A stretch of 64,000 bases of DNA from Halomonas huangheensis (GTDB lineage Bacteria; Pseudomonadota; Gammaproteobacteria; Pseudomonadales; Halomonadaceae), in assembly GCF_001431725.1 (NCBI RefSeq), contig NZ_CP013106.1, positions 1 to 64,000 on the forward strand, in the 5' to 3' direction. Under the pieces are notes generated by a model. The model was not told where the DNA came from and searched no databases. It worked only from the letters and a program-made list of their open reading frames with translations. Shown one piece after another: positions 39,582 through 48,698 of this stretch. The number at the start of each line of letters is the position of its first letter. Position 1 is the stretch's first letter. A program made the position numbers and the translations under genes.

Positions 39582-40835
39582 TCAGCGCCGCGCAATCCAG
39601 CTCTGGGGGTTGATGGGTTCTCCACCGCGGCGAACCTCGAAGTAAAGCCCCGGACTCGAGCGGCCACCGCTATCGCCGACGCGGCCTAGTGTCTGGCCGG
39701 TCTCGATACGACTGCCGACTCCGGCATCAAATTGCTGCAGATGCGCGTACAGCGTCATCACGTGGTCGCCGTGATCGACGATCAGCAGGTTACCGAAGCC
39801 GCGCATCCAGTCGGCGAACACGACTCGTCCGGTGTGTACTGCCTTGACCGCGGTACCTGCAGGGGCCTGAATCAGGATGCCATTGCGATGTACTCCGCGT
39901 CCCTGATGAAAGCGCGACAGCATGTTGCCTTGCACTGGCCAGGGGAGATCACCGCGGGTGCGTTCGATATTGGTTGAGGGCAGCGGCTGGTCGAGGTTGG
40001 CTATTGCTTCCTGAACCTCTCGCAACACCCGTTCGGCATGGGCGCGGTCCTGGCTGAGCGCCTCGATACGTGAGGCCTCGGTGTCATAGCGTTGGTTCAG
40101 GTCTGAGAGTAGCGCCTGACGCTCTTGAGTCTGCTCGGCGAGCTGCTGGCTACGGCCCTGCAGTTCCGAGGCCAGTTCATCGAGGCGTTGTTGGCGGCTA
40201 TCCAGTTGGCGTCGGTTCTCGGCCAGTTGCCGATCCAGTTCCGCCAGCGTTTCGATACGGGTGTTGCGGGCCTGGGACAGATGATTGAGGTAGGACTGCA
40301 GGCGATCCAGGCGTGCTGGATCATCCTGGTTCAACAGTAGTTTGAGCTGCGGTGTGCGACCGAGGCGATAGAGCGCATTGAGCTGGCGGGCCAGCGCGGC
40401 CTGTTGGGCTTCGCGTTCTGTCTCCATGGCACTACGGCGCTGTTCAAGCTCAGCAATGTCCTGGCTCAGCTGACGGCGTTCGGTCTGAATCTGATCCAGT
40501 TGACGATTGGTGTCGGCCAATTGGCTTTCGACGGCTTTCAGTTCGTCGCTGGCCTCATCGCGAGCATCGTCAGTTGCGGTCAGCGCCTGGTTGGCTCGTT
40601 GGATGCGTTTGCCGATCGCATCGAGCTGAGCCCGGGCTTCGCTCTCGCTGGGAGTCGCCTGGGCCTGGTTGATCACCAGCGGAGTCGACACAGATGCCGG
40701 CAGGGGGGCTCCTCCCAGCCATAGGCCAAGGCCTAGACTGGCGATCAGCAGGTGGCGAGATACGACGCAGCACCGGCGAGAGGCCGGTGCTGCGAGGCGC
40801 AGATCTGATGATGATGTTTGGCTGCAGCGGCTCAC
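39582..40835 (-). CDS. envC: murein hydrolase activator EnvC
   Basis: EnvC activates the amidases AmiA and AmiB at the division site. The 417-residue product has a signal-type segment ([20 protein letters not shown]), a long coiled coil (about residues 60-280, rich in Q/R/E/L), and a C-terminal LytM domain ending PQSWIARR. In that domain the metal ligands are degenerate (HRNGILIQA where catalytic LytM has HxGxD, and only one His in YAHLQQ), as expected for an activator rather than an enzyme. The start is the GTG at 40835, overlapping the gpmI stop (GTGA). Confidence 0.92.
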   Translation of the reverse strand: MSRCSQTSSSDLRLAAPASRRCCVVSRHLLIASLGLGLWLGGAPLPASVSTPLVINQAQATPSESEARAQLDAIGKRIQRANQALTATDDARDEASDELKAVESQLADTNRQLDQIQTERRQLSQDIAELEQRRSAMETEREAQQAALARQLNALYRLGRTPQLKLLLNQDDPARLDRLQSYLNHLSQARNTRIETLAELDRQLAENRRQLDSRQQRLDELASELQGRSQQLAEQTQERQALLSDLNQRYDTEASRIEALSQDRAHAERVLREVQEAIANLDQPLPSTNIERTRGDLPWPVQGNMLSRFHQGRGVHRNGILIQAPAGTAVKAVHTGRVVFADWMRGFGNLLIVDHGDHVMTLYAHLQQFDAGVGSRIETGQTLGRVGDSGGRSSPGLYFEVRRGGEPINPQSWIARR

Positions 40836-42403
40836 GACAGAGTGATCAACACCTCGCCAGTCATATCCTCTGGCACGTCCTGCTGCATCATGGTCAGTAG
40901 CGTCGGTGCCAGGTCGCACAGACGACCGTCATCGCGTAGCTGGGCGTCTTGAGCGCCGACATAGATCAGCGGCACCGGGAAGGTGGTATGCGCTGTCTGA
41001 GGGTTGCCCGTCACCGGGTGCACCATCTGCTCTGCGTTGCCGTGGTCAGCCGTCACCAGGCAGGAACCGCCAGCGCGTTCGATGGCCTCGACCACCCGGC
41101 CGACGCACTTGTCGACGGCTTCGATAGCGGCCTTCGCGGCATTGAAGTCGCCGGTATGCCCGACCATGTCGCCGTTGGCATAGTTGCAGATAATCAGGTC
41201 GAAGCTGCCGGCATCGATGGCATCTACCAGCTTGTCGGTCAGCTCGTAGGCGCTCATCTCAGGCTTTTCGTCGTAGGTCTTGACGTCCTGCGGAGAGGGC
41301 ACCAGTACCCGAGTCTCACCGTCGAATTCCTGTTCTCTGCCACCGGAGAAGAAGAAGGTGACGTGAGCGTATTTCTCGGTTTCGGCGATGCGCAGCTGAG
41401 TCAAGCCGCGCTTTTCCATGATCTCACCCAGGGTGTTGGTCAGCTCGACCGGCGGGAAAGCCGAAGGCGCAGGGATATCCGCCGCGTATTGGGTCAGCAT
41501 CACCATGCCATCGGCGGCAAGTGTCGGGTGGGCCGTGCGCTGGAAACCGTCGAAGTCCTCGAGCACGATGGCACGTGCCAGTTCGCGTGCGCGGTCGGCG
41601 CGGAAGTTGAGGAACAGCACAGCATCGCCGTCCTCAACAGTGGTTCCATTGCCGGAGGGGCGTACGCTGGTAGCGGCGACAAATTCATCGCTCTCGCCAC
41701 GCTCGTAAGCAGCATCGAGGCCCGCTTCGGCAGAGCTGGCGGTATGTTCGCCATGGCCCTCGGTGATCAGGCGGTAGGCCTTCTCCACACGGTCCCAGCG
41801 GTTATCACGATCCATGGCGAAGTAACGGCCGATGATCGAGGCGACGTAGCCGTTTTCGGCACCGACCAGCTCGGACAGCTTGGCATTGACTCGCTCGATG
41901 GAAGGGCGAGCACTCTTCGGAGCGGTATCGCGGCCGTCGAGAAAGCCGTGCAGATAGATGCGCCTGGCACCGCGACGCGCAGCCATTTCGGCGACCGCCA
42001 GCAGGTGGTCCTCATGGCTATGCACGCCACCCGGCGACAGCAGGCCCAGCAGATGTACGGCCTTGCCGGCAGCGACTGCCGCATCGATAGGTGCAGTCAG
42101 TACCGCATTGGTATCCAGCTCACCATCCTTGATGGCCTTGGTGATGCGCGTGAAGTCCTGATAGACGATACGGCCAGCGCCGAGATTCATGTGGCCGACT
42201 TCTGAATTACCCATCTGGCCGTCGGGCAGGCCAACGTAGCCGCCGTCGGTATGAATCAGAGTATGCGGGCGCTCCAGCCACAGGCGGTCCATGTTCGGGG
42301 TATCGGCGGCAGCGATGGCGTTGGCGGTGGAATCCTCGTTGTGGCCATAGCCGTCGAGAATGATCAGCGCCACCGGGCGCGGTGCAGTCGCGGTGTCCGT
42401 CAT
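40832..42403 (-). CDS. gpmI: 2,3-bisphosphoglycerate-independent phosphoglycerate mutase
   Basis: GpmI interconverts 3- and 2-phosphoglycerate. The 523-residue product (E. coli 514) has the alkaline-phosphatase-fold metal site [12 protein letters not shown], the catalytic serine in [15 protein letters not shown], the substrate-binding [12 protein letters not shown], and C-terminal metal ligands [15 protein letters not shown] and [10 protein letters not shown]. It leads a minus-strand run with envC and ctpA, the same gpmI-envC order as E. coli. Confidence 0.96.
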   Translation of the reverse strand: MTDTATAPRPVALIILDGYGHNEDSTANAIAAADTPNMDRLWLERPHTLIHTDGGYVGLPDGQMGNSEVGHMNLGAGRIVYQDFTRITKAIKDGELDTNAVLTAPIDAAVAAGKAVHLLGLLSPGGVHSHEDHLLAVAEMAARRGARRIYLHGFLDGRDTAPKSARPSIERVNAKLSELVGAENGYVASIIGRYFAMDRDNRWDRVEKAYRLITEGHGEHTASSAEAGLDAAYERGESDEFVAATSVRPSGNGTTVEDGDAVLFLNFRADRARELARAIVLEDFDGFQRTAHPTLAADGMVMLTQYAADIPAPSAFPPVELTNTLGEIMEKRGLTQLRIAETEKYAHVTFFFSGGREQEFDGETRVLVPSPQDVKTYDEKPEMSAYELTDKLVDAIDAGSFDLIICNYANGDMVGHTGDFNAAKAAIEAVDKCVGRVVEAIERAGGSCLVTADHGNAEQMVHPVTGNPQTAHTTFPVPLIYVGAQDAQLRDDGRLCDLAPTLLTMMQQDVPEDMTGEVLITLS

Positions 42404-42791
42404 GCGGAATTGCCTCTAGTCGTGGAATGACGCCCGGCACCCTTCTTGCGCTGCCAGGATCTGCCTCGATGTGGCAGTGGTGCTGGTGGCGTGGGATGTT
42501 TTCCGGAGGCCATGGGTTAACGCTGGTGCCATGCGCAACGAGCCGCCACCTCCTGTTCAGGATACTGGTTCAGGACACTGGACCAGGGCAGGGGTCGCGA
42601 GTCGCTTTTCCTTACGGCATCATATCCCAGGGTGGCGTCAGACGTCATGCCCACACTGTTGTGGAATCGCCACCTTCCTCGACCGACTCCGTTACACGAG
42701 ACAGGGCGAGGCTCGTGTATACTGGGCGCCCACCGAGTCAGCGATGTTGACCGAGCCCAATTTCAGCACCCGACAAGAGTTAGCCGACCCC
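42404..42791. other. 388-bp divergent gap, promoter region only
   Basis: This divergent gap between gpmI and the rhodanese gene must hold promoters for both. A -10-like TATACT at 42718-42723 points toward the rhodanese gene, but the best -35 match (TTACAC, 42692-42697) is 20 bp away. An in-frame ATG at 42744 could extend the rhodanese protein by 16 residues. No other gene was seen. Confidence 0.4.
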
Positions 42792-43214
42792 ATGATCGAT
42801 CAGCTGTTCGAATTTGTGCAGAATCACCCATTGCTGGTAGCGGCCTTCGCCGCCGTACTGACCGCATGGCTCATCTATGAGCTGCGCAACGCCAATGCCG
42901 GAGGAGTGACAACCAGTGAGGCCACTCAACTGGTCAACCGCGAAGAAGCGGTTATCCTCGATATCCGCGACAAGAATGACTTCAAGGCGGGACATATCGC
43001 CGGTGCGCGCAATATTCCTCAGAGCAGCCTTGATTCCCGGATGGCGGAGCTCGACAAGTTCAAGTCGGTACCTGTCATCGTTGTGTGCAAGCACGGCCAG
43101 AGTTCAGGCGCCGTTCAGGCCAAGCTGAAGAAGGCGGGTTTCGAGCGCACGCTCAAGATGCGTGGCGGCATGACCCAGTGGCAATCTGATAGTCTGCCTA
43201 TCGTCAAGAAGTGA
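42792..43214 (+). CDS. membrane-anchored rhodanese-like protein (YibN-like)
   Basis: The 140-residue product has one N-terminal membrane segment (HPLLVAAFAAVLTAWLIY, about residues 12-29) and a cytoplasmic rhodanese domain with the active-site cysteine in VIVVCKHGQSSG. E. coli YibN has the same layout and lies next to gpmI and near secB, as here. The usual grxC between yibN and secB is missing. I chose ATG 42792 (MIDQLFEFVQNHP) by similarity with YibN. Confidence 0.85.
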   Translation: MIDQLFEFVQNHPLLVAAFAAVLTAWLIYELRNANAGGVTTSEATQLVNREEAVILDIRDKNDFKAGHIAGARNIPQSSLDSRMAELDKFKSVPVIVVCKHGQSSGAVQAKLKKAGFERTLKMRGGMTQWQSDSLPIVKK

Positions 43215-43370
43215 GGCCAGGCTCGTAGACAAGGTGAGAGCAGACAGGCGAGGGCTGAAAGCGCATGGCGCGTCCTTGATCATGCATGAGCATCATCACT
43301 GTAATGCTCTGGCCGTATTTATGCAGTGCTCACGGCAACAAAAATTCACGGGAATACAAGGAATTCTCTC

Positions 43371-43883
43371 ATGGCAGAAGACAACAAAGGCAACGCTGAC
43401 GCACAGGCGGCAGGTCAGCAGGAAAAGCCGCAGCTGCAGTTCGCTGTGCAGCGCATCTACGTCAAGGATATTTCCTTCGAGGCGCCGAATTCTCCGGCCG
43501 TTTTTGCCCAGCAATTCAAGCCCAAGGTCGGCCTCGACATTGATACCAACAGCAGCAAGGTGGCAGACGATCTGTATGAGGTCGTGATCAAGGTCACTGC
43601 CCAGGTCACGCATGCTGAAAGCGGCACAACCTGCTTTCTCGCCGAAGTACAGCAGGCTGGCCTGTTCCGTATTTCCGGTATCGAAGGCGACCAGTTGGAT
43701 CACACTCTGGGTGCGTTCTGCCCCAATGTGTTGTTCCCTTACGCACGCGAGTGCGTCGACAACCTCGTCAACCGGGGTGGTTTCCCGCCGCTGATGCTGG
43801 CGCCGGTCAATTTCGAGGCCCTGTACCTGCAGAAGAAGCGCAAGGATGCAGAGTCTGCTGAACAGGCACCGACCGCACACTGA
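43371..43883 (+). CDS. secB: protein-export chaperone SecB
   Basis: SecB holds preproteins unfolded and hands them to SecA. The 170-residue product (E. coli 155) has the family core [62 protein letters not shown] and [20 protein letters not shown] 43371 follows CAAGGA; the frame is open from 43326. Its stop overlaps the rsmE start (TGATG). Confidence 0.95.
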   Translation: MAEDNKGNADAQAAGQQEKPQLQFAVQRIYVKDISFEAPNSPAVFAQQFKPKVGLDIDTNSSKVADDLYEVVIKVTAQVTHAESGTTCFLAEVQQAGLFRISGIEGDQLDHTLGAFCPNVLFPYARECVDNLVNRGGFPPLMLAPVNFEALYLQKKRKDAESAEQAPTAH

Positions 43884-44626
43884 TGATGGACGCTGAATTT
43901 CAAGGCCCCCGCATCCACGTCGCCGCCGCGCTTGTCGCCGGCGGCGACGTCGTTCTGCCTGAGGGTCCAGCGCGCCATGTGGGCCGCGTGCTGCGTCTCG
44001 GACCTGGCGCACCGCTGGTGCTGTTCGATGGTGCCGGGCGAGAGGCTGCCGCTGTGCTCAGCGAGGTCGAGCGCAAGCGGGTCACTGCGAAGATTGTCAC
44101 CGTGCGTGCTGGTCGCGGTGAATCACCGCTGGCCGTGCATCTGGGTCAGGCGATCTCCAAGGGCGACCGCATGGATTACGCCATCCAGAAGGCGGTCGAG
44201 CTCGGAGTATCGACGATAACGCCGCTGTATACCGAGCATGGCGATGTGCGCCTCAAGGGTGATCGTGAAGAGAAGAAGCTCGCCCATTGGCAGGCCGTTG
44301 CCGTCAGCGCCTGTGAGCAATGTGGCCGCGCCACGGTTCCCGAGGTTCAAGCACCGCAATCGCTGGATGTTTGGCTCGCCGCACGTGATGAGCCGCTGCG
44401 TCTGGTGTTGCACCCCGGCACCCCCGGCGCGCTCGAAAGAGCCGAGTCAGTATCCTCGGCCTGTGTGCTGATCGGCCCCGAAGGTGGGCTGTCGGCGCGT
44501 GAAGTGGCGGCTGCCGAGCAATCCGATTTCGCCGCCCTGACCCTCGGACCGCGCATTCTGCGCACCGAAACCGCCCCTGTGGTGGTACTGAGCCTGTTGC
44601 AGGCGCGCTTCGGCGACCTGGGCTGA
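43883..44626 (+). CDS. rsmE: 16S rRNA (uracil-1498-N3)-methyltransferase
   Basis: RsmE methylates U1498 of 16S rRNA. The 247-residue product has an N-terminal PUA-like RNA-binding part (ARHVGRVLRLGPGAPLVLFDG) and a C-terminal SPOUT knot with LGQAISKGDRMDYAIQKAVELGV, ACVLIGPEGGLSAREV and TLGPRILRTETAPVVVLSLLQ. Start codon overlaps the secB stop, so the pair is coupled. Confidence 0.94.
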   Translation: MMDAEFQGPRIHVAAALVAGGDVVLPEGPARHVGRVLRLGPGAPLVLFDGAGREAAAVLSEVERKRVTAKIVTVRAGRGESPLAVHLGQAISKGDRMDYAIQKAVELGVSTITPLYTEHGDVRLKGDREEKKLAHWQAVAVSACEQCGRATVPEVQAPQSLDVWLAARDEPLRLVLHPGTPGALERAESVSSACVLIGPEGGLSAREVAAAEQSDFAALTLGPRILRTETAPVVVLSLLQARFGDLG

Positions 44627-44640
44627 AAGCCGGGTTTTTT
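44616..44640 (+). terminator. weak terminator after rsmE
   Basis: A GC-rich imperfect stem (ACCTGGGCT / AGCCGGGT) ends in six T residues at 44635-44640, directly after the rsmE stop codon. Confidence 0.5.
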
Positions 44641-44670
44641 GCAACTGTCACCACTATCTCAAATACAGTC

Positions 44671-45447
44671 TCAACCCGCTTCAAGCACGGCGTGCAGAAA
44701 CTGTTGAGTGCGTTCCTGTTGTGGTGAGTCGAGCAATTGCCTGGGCGGACCTTGTTCGCAGATTCTACCGCCGTAGAAGAAGCACACCCGATCCGAGAAC
44801 TCCCTGGCAAAGCCCATCTGGTGAGTCACCATCAGCATCGTTAGATCGTGTTCCCGGCCGATATTACGGATCACCTCCAGTACCTCGCCCACCAGTTCAG
44901 GATCGAGCGCCGAGGTGACTTCGTCGAACAGCATGATCTTCGGGCGCATGGCCAGTGCACGAGCGATGGCAACGCGCTGTTGTTGCCCGCCCGACAGGTG
45001 GGCCGGGTAGTGGCCTTTCTTCTCCGACAGACCAACCATATCCAGCAACTCAGCAGCGCGAGTCTCGGCTTCAGCGCGCGACATGCCCAATGCGCCGATG
45101 GGCGCTTCGATGCAGTTCTGCATGGCGGTCATATGCGGGAAGAGATTGAACGACTGGAAGACCATACCTATGTTGCTGCGAACCTCGCGGATATGGGCGG
45201 GCGAGGCGGGCACCAGGCTATCTCCTTGATGCATATGGGTCAGCGGTTCGCCGCCGACCCAGATAACGCCATCGTCAATGTCCTCCAATGTCATCAACAT
45301 GCGCAGCACGGTGGTCTTGCCGGATCCTGACGGGCCGATGATCGATACCTTCTCGCCCTGGGCGATATCGAGATCGAGAGAATCCAGCACGATATTGTCG
45401 CCGTAGCGCTTGGACACCTTGTCGAAACGAATCATGGGGTGGTTCAT
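44671..45447 (-). CDS. ehuA: Ehu-type ABC transporter ATP-binding protein
   Basis: The 258-residue product is a polar amino acid-family ABC ATPase: Walker [15 protein letters not shown] (about residue 35), signature [15 protein letters not shown] and Walker [14 protein letters not shown], with the family Q-loop [14 protein letters not shown] chose ATG 45447 ([16 protein letters not shown]); the frame is open to 45504. It is the last gene of a minus-strand cluster with GntR, ehuD, ehuC and ehuB. It powers import of the EhuB ligand. Confidence 0.86.
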   Translation of the reverse strand: MNHPMIRFDKVSKRYGDNIVLDSLDLDIAQGEKVSIIGPSGSGKTTVLRMLMTLEDIDDGVIWVGGEPLTHMHQGDSLVPASPAHIREVRSNIGMVFQSFNLFPHMTAMQNCIEAPIGALGMSRAEAETRAAELLDMVGLSEKKGHYPAHLSGGQQQRVAIARALAMRPKIMLFDEVTSALDPELVGEVLEVIRNIGREHDLTMLMVTHQMGFAREFSDRVCFFYGGRICEQGPPRQLLDSPQQERTQQFLHAVLEAG

Positions 45448-45518
45448 GTCGCTCTCCCTATCGGTTGCGGCTGATCTTGCATGGCGCTGTGTAGTGCGCT
45501 GCATGAAAGGCGCAGTGC

Positions 45519-46214
45519 TTATTGTTGGTTGGCCTGCTGCTCGGAGGCATGCATATAACGATTCATGGTTCGTTTGATGTTGAGTTGGGCGATAACCCCT
45601 ACCGATTGCATATCGTCCGCTTCGATGGCCTGCAGGATCATGGCGATCTCTTCTCGGGTGGCTTGTACCACTTCGTTCCAGTCGAGATTAGGCACTTTCA
45701 TCAGCCAGATTCGAGTGGTCAGGAAGAACAGTCGCTCTAGCGTCTCCTTGAGTGCACGGTTACCGACCAGGGTGGTCATCTCGAGGTAATAATCGATATT
45801 CAACTGGGCGAGTCTGCGCAGGTCGGGCTTGTCCATGAGCGCATCGATACTGGCTAACGTCTCGCGTAGCCGCTGGGTGTTTTCCGCTGTCGGTTGTCTG
45901 GGTTGCAGGCGGCCGATCAGGGGCGATAGCTCAATGCGTAGTTCATAGACTTCTGCGAGAAAATCAGATGGCAGAGTGGTAACGAAGGTCCCGTTGCCGT
46001 GCTGTGTCTCGATCAAGCCTTCAGTCTCCAGTCGAGTCAGAGCCCGACGCACGGGGGTGCGGCTGACGCCGAACTCCTGCGCCAACTCGGCTTCGTTGAT
46101 ACGTGAGCCGGGAGGGAAGTCGAGCATACAGATGCGGCTGCGTATCTCGAGATAGATAAACTCGAGCCGTTCTTCCTTGATCGAGCGCTTTCTGTGGTTG
46201 GCTGCTGTATTCAT
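45519..46214 (-). CDS. GntR-family (FCD) transcriptional regulator
   Basis: The 231-residue product has an N-terminal winged helix (INEAELAQEFGVSRTPVRRALTRLETEGLIETQHGNGTFV, about residues 35-75) and an all-helical FCD ligand-binding domain. I chose ATG 46214 (MNTAANHRKRS); the open frame extends to 46277. It sits between the ehuD and ehuA genes on the same strand, so it probably responds to the transported solute or a breakdown product. It is not the MocR-type EnuR known from ectoine catabolism. Confidence 0.87.
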   Translation of the reverse strand: MNTAANHRKRSIKEERLEFIYLEIRSRICMLDFPPGSRINEAELAQEFGVSRTPVRRALTRLETEGLIETQHGNGTFVTTLPSDFLAEVYELRIELSPLIGRLQPRQPTAENTQRLRETLASIDALMDKPDLRRLAQLNIDYYLEMTTLVGNRALKETLERLFFLTTRIWLMKVPNLDWNEVVQATREEIAMILQAIEADDMQSVGVIAQLNIKRTMNRYMHASEQQANQQ

Positions 46215-46279
46215 GGCCGTTTGTCGATGCTCATGGTGTTGGGGCATTGCTGCATGGGCGCCGCAGTGCGAAGGCATGG

Positions 46280-46960
46280 TTATATGGCGCGCTGCTGGAG
46301 GGGGCGGTCCTGTATCGACATCCGCCGTTCCAGACTGCGTACCAGTGTTGCCGATATCACGCTACAGACAAGAAAGAACAGTCCGACAATGGTGATCGGC
46401 TCGATATAGCGGAAGGTATCTGAGCCGATGAACAGTGATTGCTGCATGATCTCGACGACTGCAACGCTCGACAGCAAAGGTGTTTCCTTGAACAGGGAAA
46501 TCAAGTAGTTCCCGAACGACGGAATCACCGGTGGGATGGCTTGAGGCAGGATGATCCGCCGGTACATCTGAATGCGTGACATCTGTAAGGCGGTGGCGGC
46601 CTCCCATTGCCCACGGGGAACTGAGTTGATCCCCGCGCGGAAGGCTTCTGCACAGTAGGTGCTGTAGTGCATGCCCAGTCCGATGACCCCGGTCATCAAG
46701 GCCGGCATGGTAATACCGTACTTGGGCAGGATCAGAAACAGCACGAACAGTTGCACCAGCAATGGTGTGCCGCGAATGACCTCGATGAACCAGGTAGCAG
46801 GAACTCTCAGTAGTGCGAAGGGCGACATCTTCGCCAGGGCGAGGATCAGCCCCAACACCATGGCCAGCACGAAGCTGATAAGCGTCGCCTGGAGGGTAAT
46901 GACGGCCCCCTCGGCGAGCATTGGTAGTGTCGATAGTGCGAAACCCCAATCGAAGACCAT
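46280..46960 (-). CDS. ehuD: Ehu-type ABC transporter permease (EhuD-like)
   Basis: The 226-residue product is a HisM-type permease with about five membrane segments (VITLQATLISFVLAMVLGLILALA, LLVQLFVLFLILPKYGI, TIVGLFFLVCSVISATLV among them) and the ATPase-docking loop EAATALQMSRIQMYRRIILPQAIPPVIP. It is 4 bp downstream of ehuC, so the permeases are coupled. Confidence 0.87.
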   Translation of the reverse strand: MVFDWGFALSTLPMLAEGAVITLQATLISFVLAMVLGLILALAKMSPFALLRVPATWFIEVIRGTPLLVQLFVLFLILPKYGITMPALMTGVIGLGMHYSTYCAEAFRAGINSVPRGQWEAATALQMSRIQMYRRIILPQAIPPVIPSFGNYLISLFKETPLLSSVAVVEIMQQSLFIGSDTFRYIEPITIVGLFFLVCSVISATLVRSLERRMSIQDRPLQQRAI

Positions 46961-46964
46961 GATA

Positions 46965-47708
46965 TCAACCTCCCACTTTTTTCATGCTGATCATGAAAGT
47001 ACGCTCCAGCCACCGAAACAGAATGCTGATCAACATGGCTAGACCGAAATAGGCAGCCAGCACCATGGAGAAGATGGTTACTGTCTCACCGGTGACCTGG
47101 TCAAGCTGGTAGGCCTCGAAGGTCAGATCGGAGATGGTGATGAAGGACACCAGTGAGGTGCCCTTCAATAGCTGAACCATCAGTGTTGCGTAGGGTGGAA
47201 TCATGACCACCACGGCCTGGGGCATGATCACGCGACGAAAGGCACGGAAGTTCGACAGATTCAGCGCCGTACTGGCTTCCCACTGCCCCTTGGGTACGGC
47301 CTTGATGGCGCCGCGCACGATCTCACTGCCATAGGCACCGTAGTTCAGCGAGATGCCGAGAATTCCCACGGTCAGTGGGTCGAGATAGATACCGAAATGG
47401 GGAAGCACATAGAACAGCCAGAACAGCTGAACCAGCAGCGAGCTGCCACGGAAGAACTCCGAATAGGTGATGGCGACGCCTTTCAGCAGTGCTGAGCGGG
47501 AGGATTTGGCAACACCTGCCATGACGGCAATGATGATCGAGATGATCGCAGAGGCCATGGCAATCAGAACGGTAGTGAAGAAGCCGTCCATCAGTTTGGG
47601 AAAGAAGATCGCGAACTGGTCATGTACTGCCAGGGCGGCACCCGCGATACACCCGGCAAACCCCACGGCGAATACGGCTTCGGACCTTCGAGTCAGACGC
47701 TCATCCAT
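46965..47708 (-). CDS. ehuC: Ehu-type ABC transporter permease (EhuC-like)
   Basis: The 247-residue product is the second permease: membrane segments FAVGFAGCIAGAALAV, VLIAMASAIISIIIAVMAGVA, LLVQLFWLFYVLPHFGIY and FSMVLAAYFGLAMLISILF, and the docking loop EASTALNLSNFRAFRRVIMPQAVVVMIPP. I chose ATG 47708 because GGAGG lies 5 nt upstream; a GTG at 47720 is also open. Confidence 0.87.
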   Translation of the reverse strand: MDERLTRRSEAVFAVGFAGCIAGAALAVHDQFAIFFPKLMDGFFTTVLIAMASAIISIIIAVMAGVAKSSRSALLKGVAITYSEFFRGSSLLVQLFWLFYVLPHFGIYLDPLTVGILGISLNYGAYGSEIVRGAIKAVPKGQWEASTALNLSNFRAFRRVIMPQAVVVMIPPYATLMVQLLKGTSLVSFITISDLTFEAYQLDQVTGETVTIFSMVLAAYFGLAMLISILFRWLERTFMISMKKVGG

Positions 47709-47740
47709 TGCAGCCTCCACAGAAAAGACTTAGCGAGCTA

Positions 47741-48613
47741 TCAAGGCGCATCCGCACATAGCTGCTCAGTAGTCATCATCGGCGCTTCTTCTTCAGTGAA
47801 GCCGAATGGGCGCACCAGCTCGCGGTGCTCGGGCGTACCGATGAATTCCTTGAGAGCGGTATTGAAGGCATCACGGAACTCGCCGTCATCACGATGGAAG
47901 GCGAAGGCGCCATGGCCTCGGGTATCGGTGCTGGAGGCCTCGAAAGGTTCCGCCCGTTCCACCTTGGCATCGCCAGCGGAGTCGAGGAGACGCTGGATAG
48001 CGAGGCTGGTCATGGCCCAGGCATTGATGCGTCCTGCTTCCACAGCGGCTCTGCCGCTGGGCCCATCAGCAAAAACCGATATCTGGTCATCGCTGATACC
48101 GATTTCACGCGCGTACTTGTGGGCCTGGCCGCCACCTACGACACCCAGCTTGAGGCTGGAGTTTTCGACGAAGTCGCTATAGCCATGGATATCCTGCGGG
48201 TTATCGGACTTGACGATCATTGCCTGGCCCACCGAGAAGGTTGGCTCACTGAACAACACCTGCTCACAACGGGCAGGGGTGACAAACATGCCTGCGGCAA
48301 TCATGTCGAAGCGTCGTGCCTGGAGGGCCGGAACCAGGCTGCGAAATGGCATCAGTACCGCTTCGACATTGTCTATGCCCATCCTGGCAAGCACGACCTT
48401 GGCAACCTCGGGAGCCTCTCCGGTCAGTTCGCCCTGGGGAGTGGCATAACCGAATGGCGACTCATTGGCAAAGCCGATTCTGACCACGCCAGATTCACGG
48501 ACCTCATCGAGTGTTGAAGCGGCCCAGCCAGTGCCTGGCAACAGCAGCAGCGTCGCCAGGGCTGTGGCAGCCAAAGTACGAGTCTGGCGGATAATGGATC
48601 GAGTGTTATGCAT
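47741..48613 (-). CDS. ehuB: ectoine/hydroxyectoine-type substrate-binding protein (EhuB-like)
   Basis: The 290-residue product has a Sec signal peptide (LAATALATLLLLPGTGWAA) and a family 3 solute-binding fold. VVRIGFANESPFGYATPQGELTGEAPEVAKVVLARMGI, RFDMIAAGMFVTPARCEQV and ELVRPFGFTEE closely resemble my memory of the Sinorhizobium EhuB sequence. It should deliver its ligand to EhuCD. Ectoine is the known EhuB ligand, but here no ectoine-breakdown genes (eutDE) are nearby, so the ligand is uncertain. Confidence 0.85.
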   Translation of the reverse strand: MHNTRSIIRQTRTLAATALATLLLLPGTGWAASTLDEVRESGVVRIGFANESPFGYATPQGELTGEAPEVAKVVLARMGIDNVEAVLMPFRSLVPALQARRFDMIAAGMFVTPARCEQVLFSEPTFSVGQAMIVKSDNPQDIHGYSDFVENSSLKLGVVGGGQAHKYAREIGISDDQISVFADGPSGRAAVEAGRINAWAMTSLAIQRLLDSAGDAKVERAEPFEASSTDTRGHGAFAFHRDDGEFRDAFNTALKEFIGTPEHRELVRPFGFTEEEAPMMTTEQLCADAP

Positions 48614-48698
48614 TGTTATTCCTCTATCTCGTATTGCCCTGTCTTGTTATTGCCCCAGTCCGTATATGACGGATGGGTTGATGTCGGGACGTTGTGGA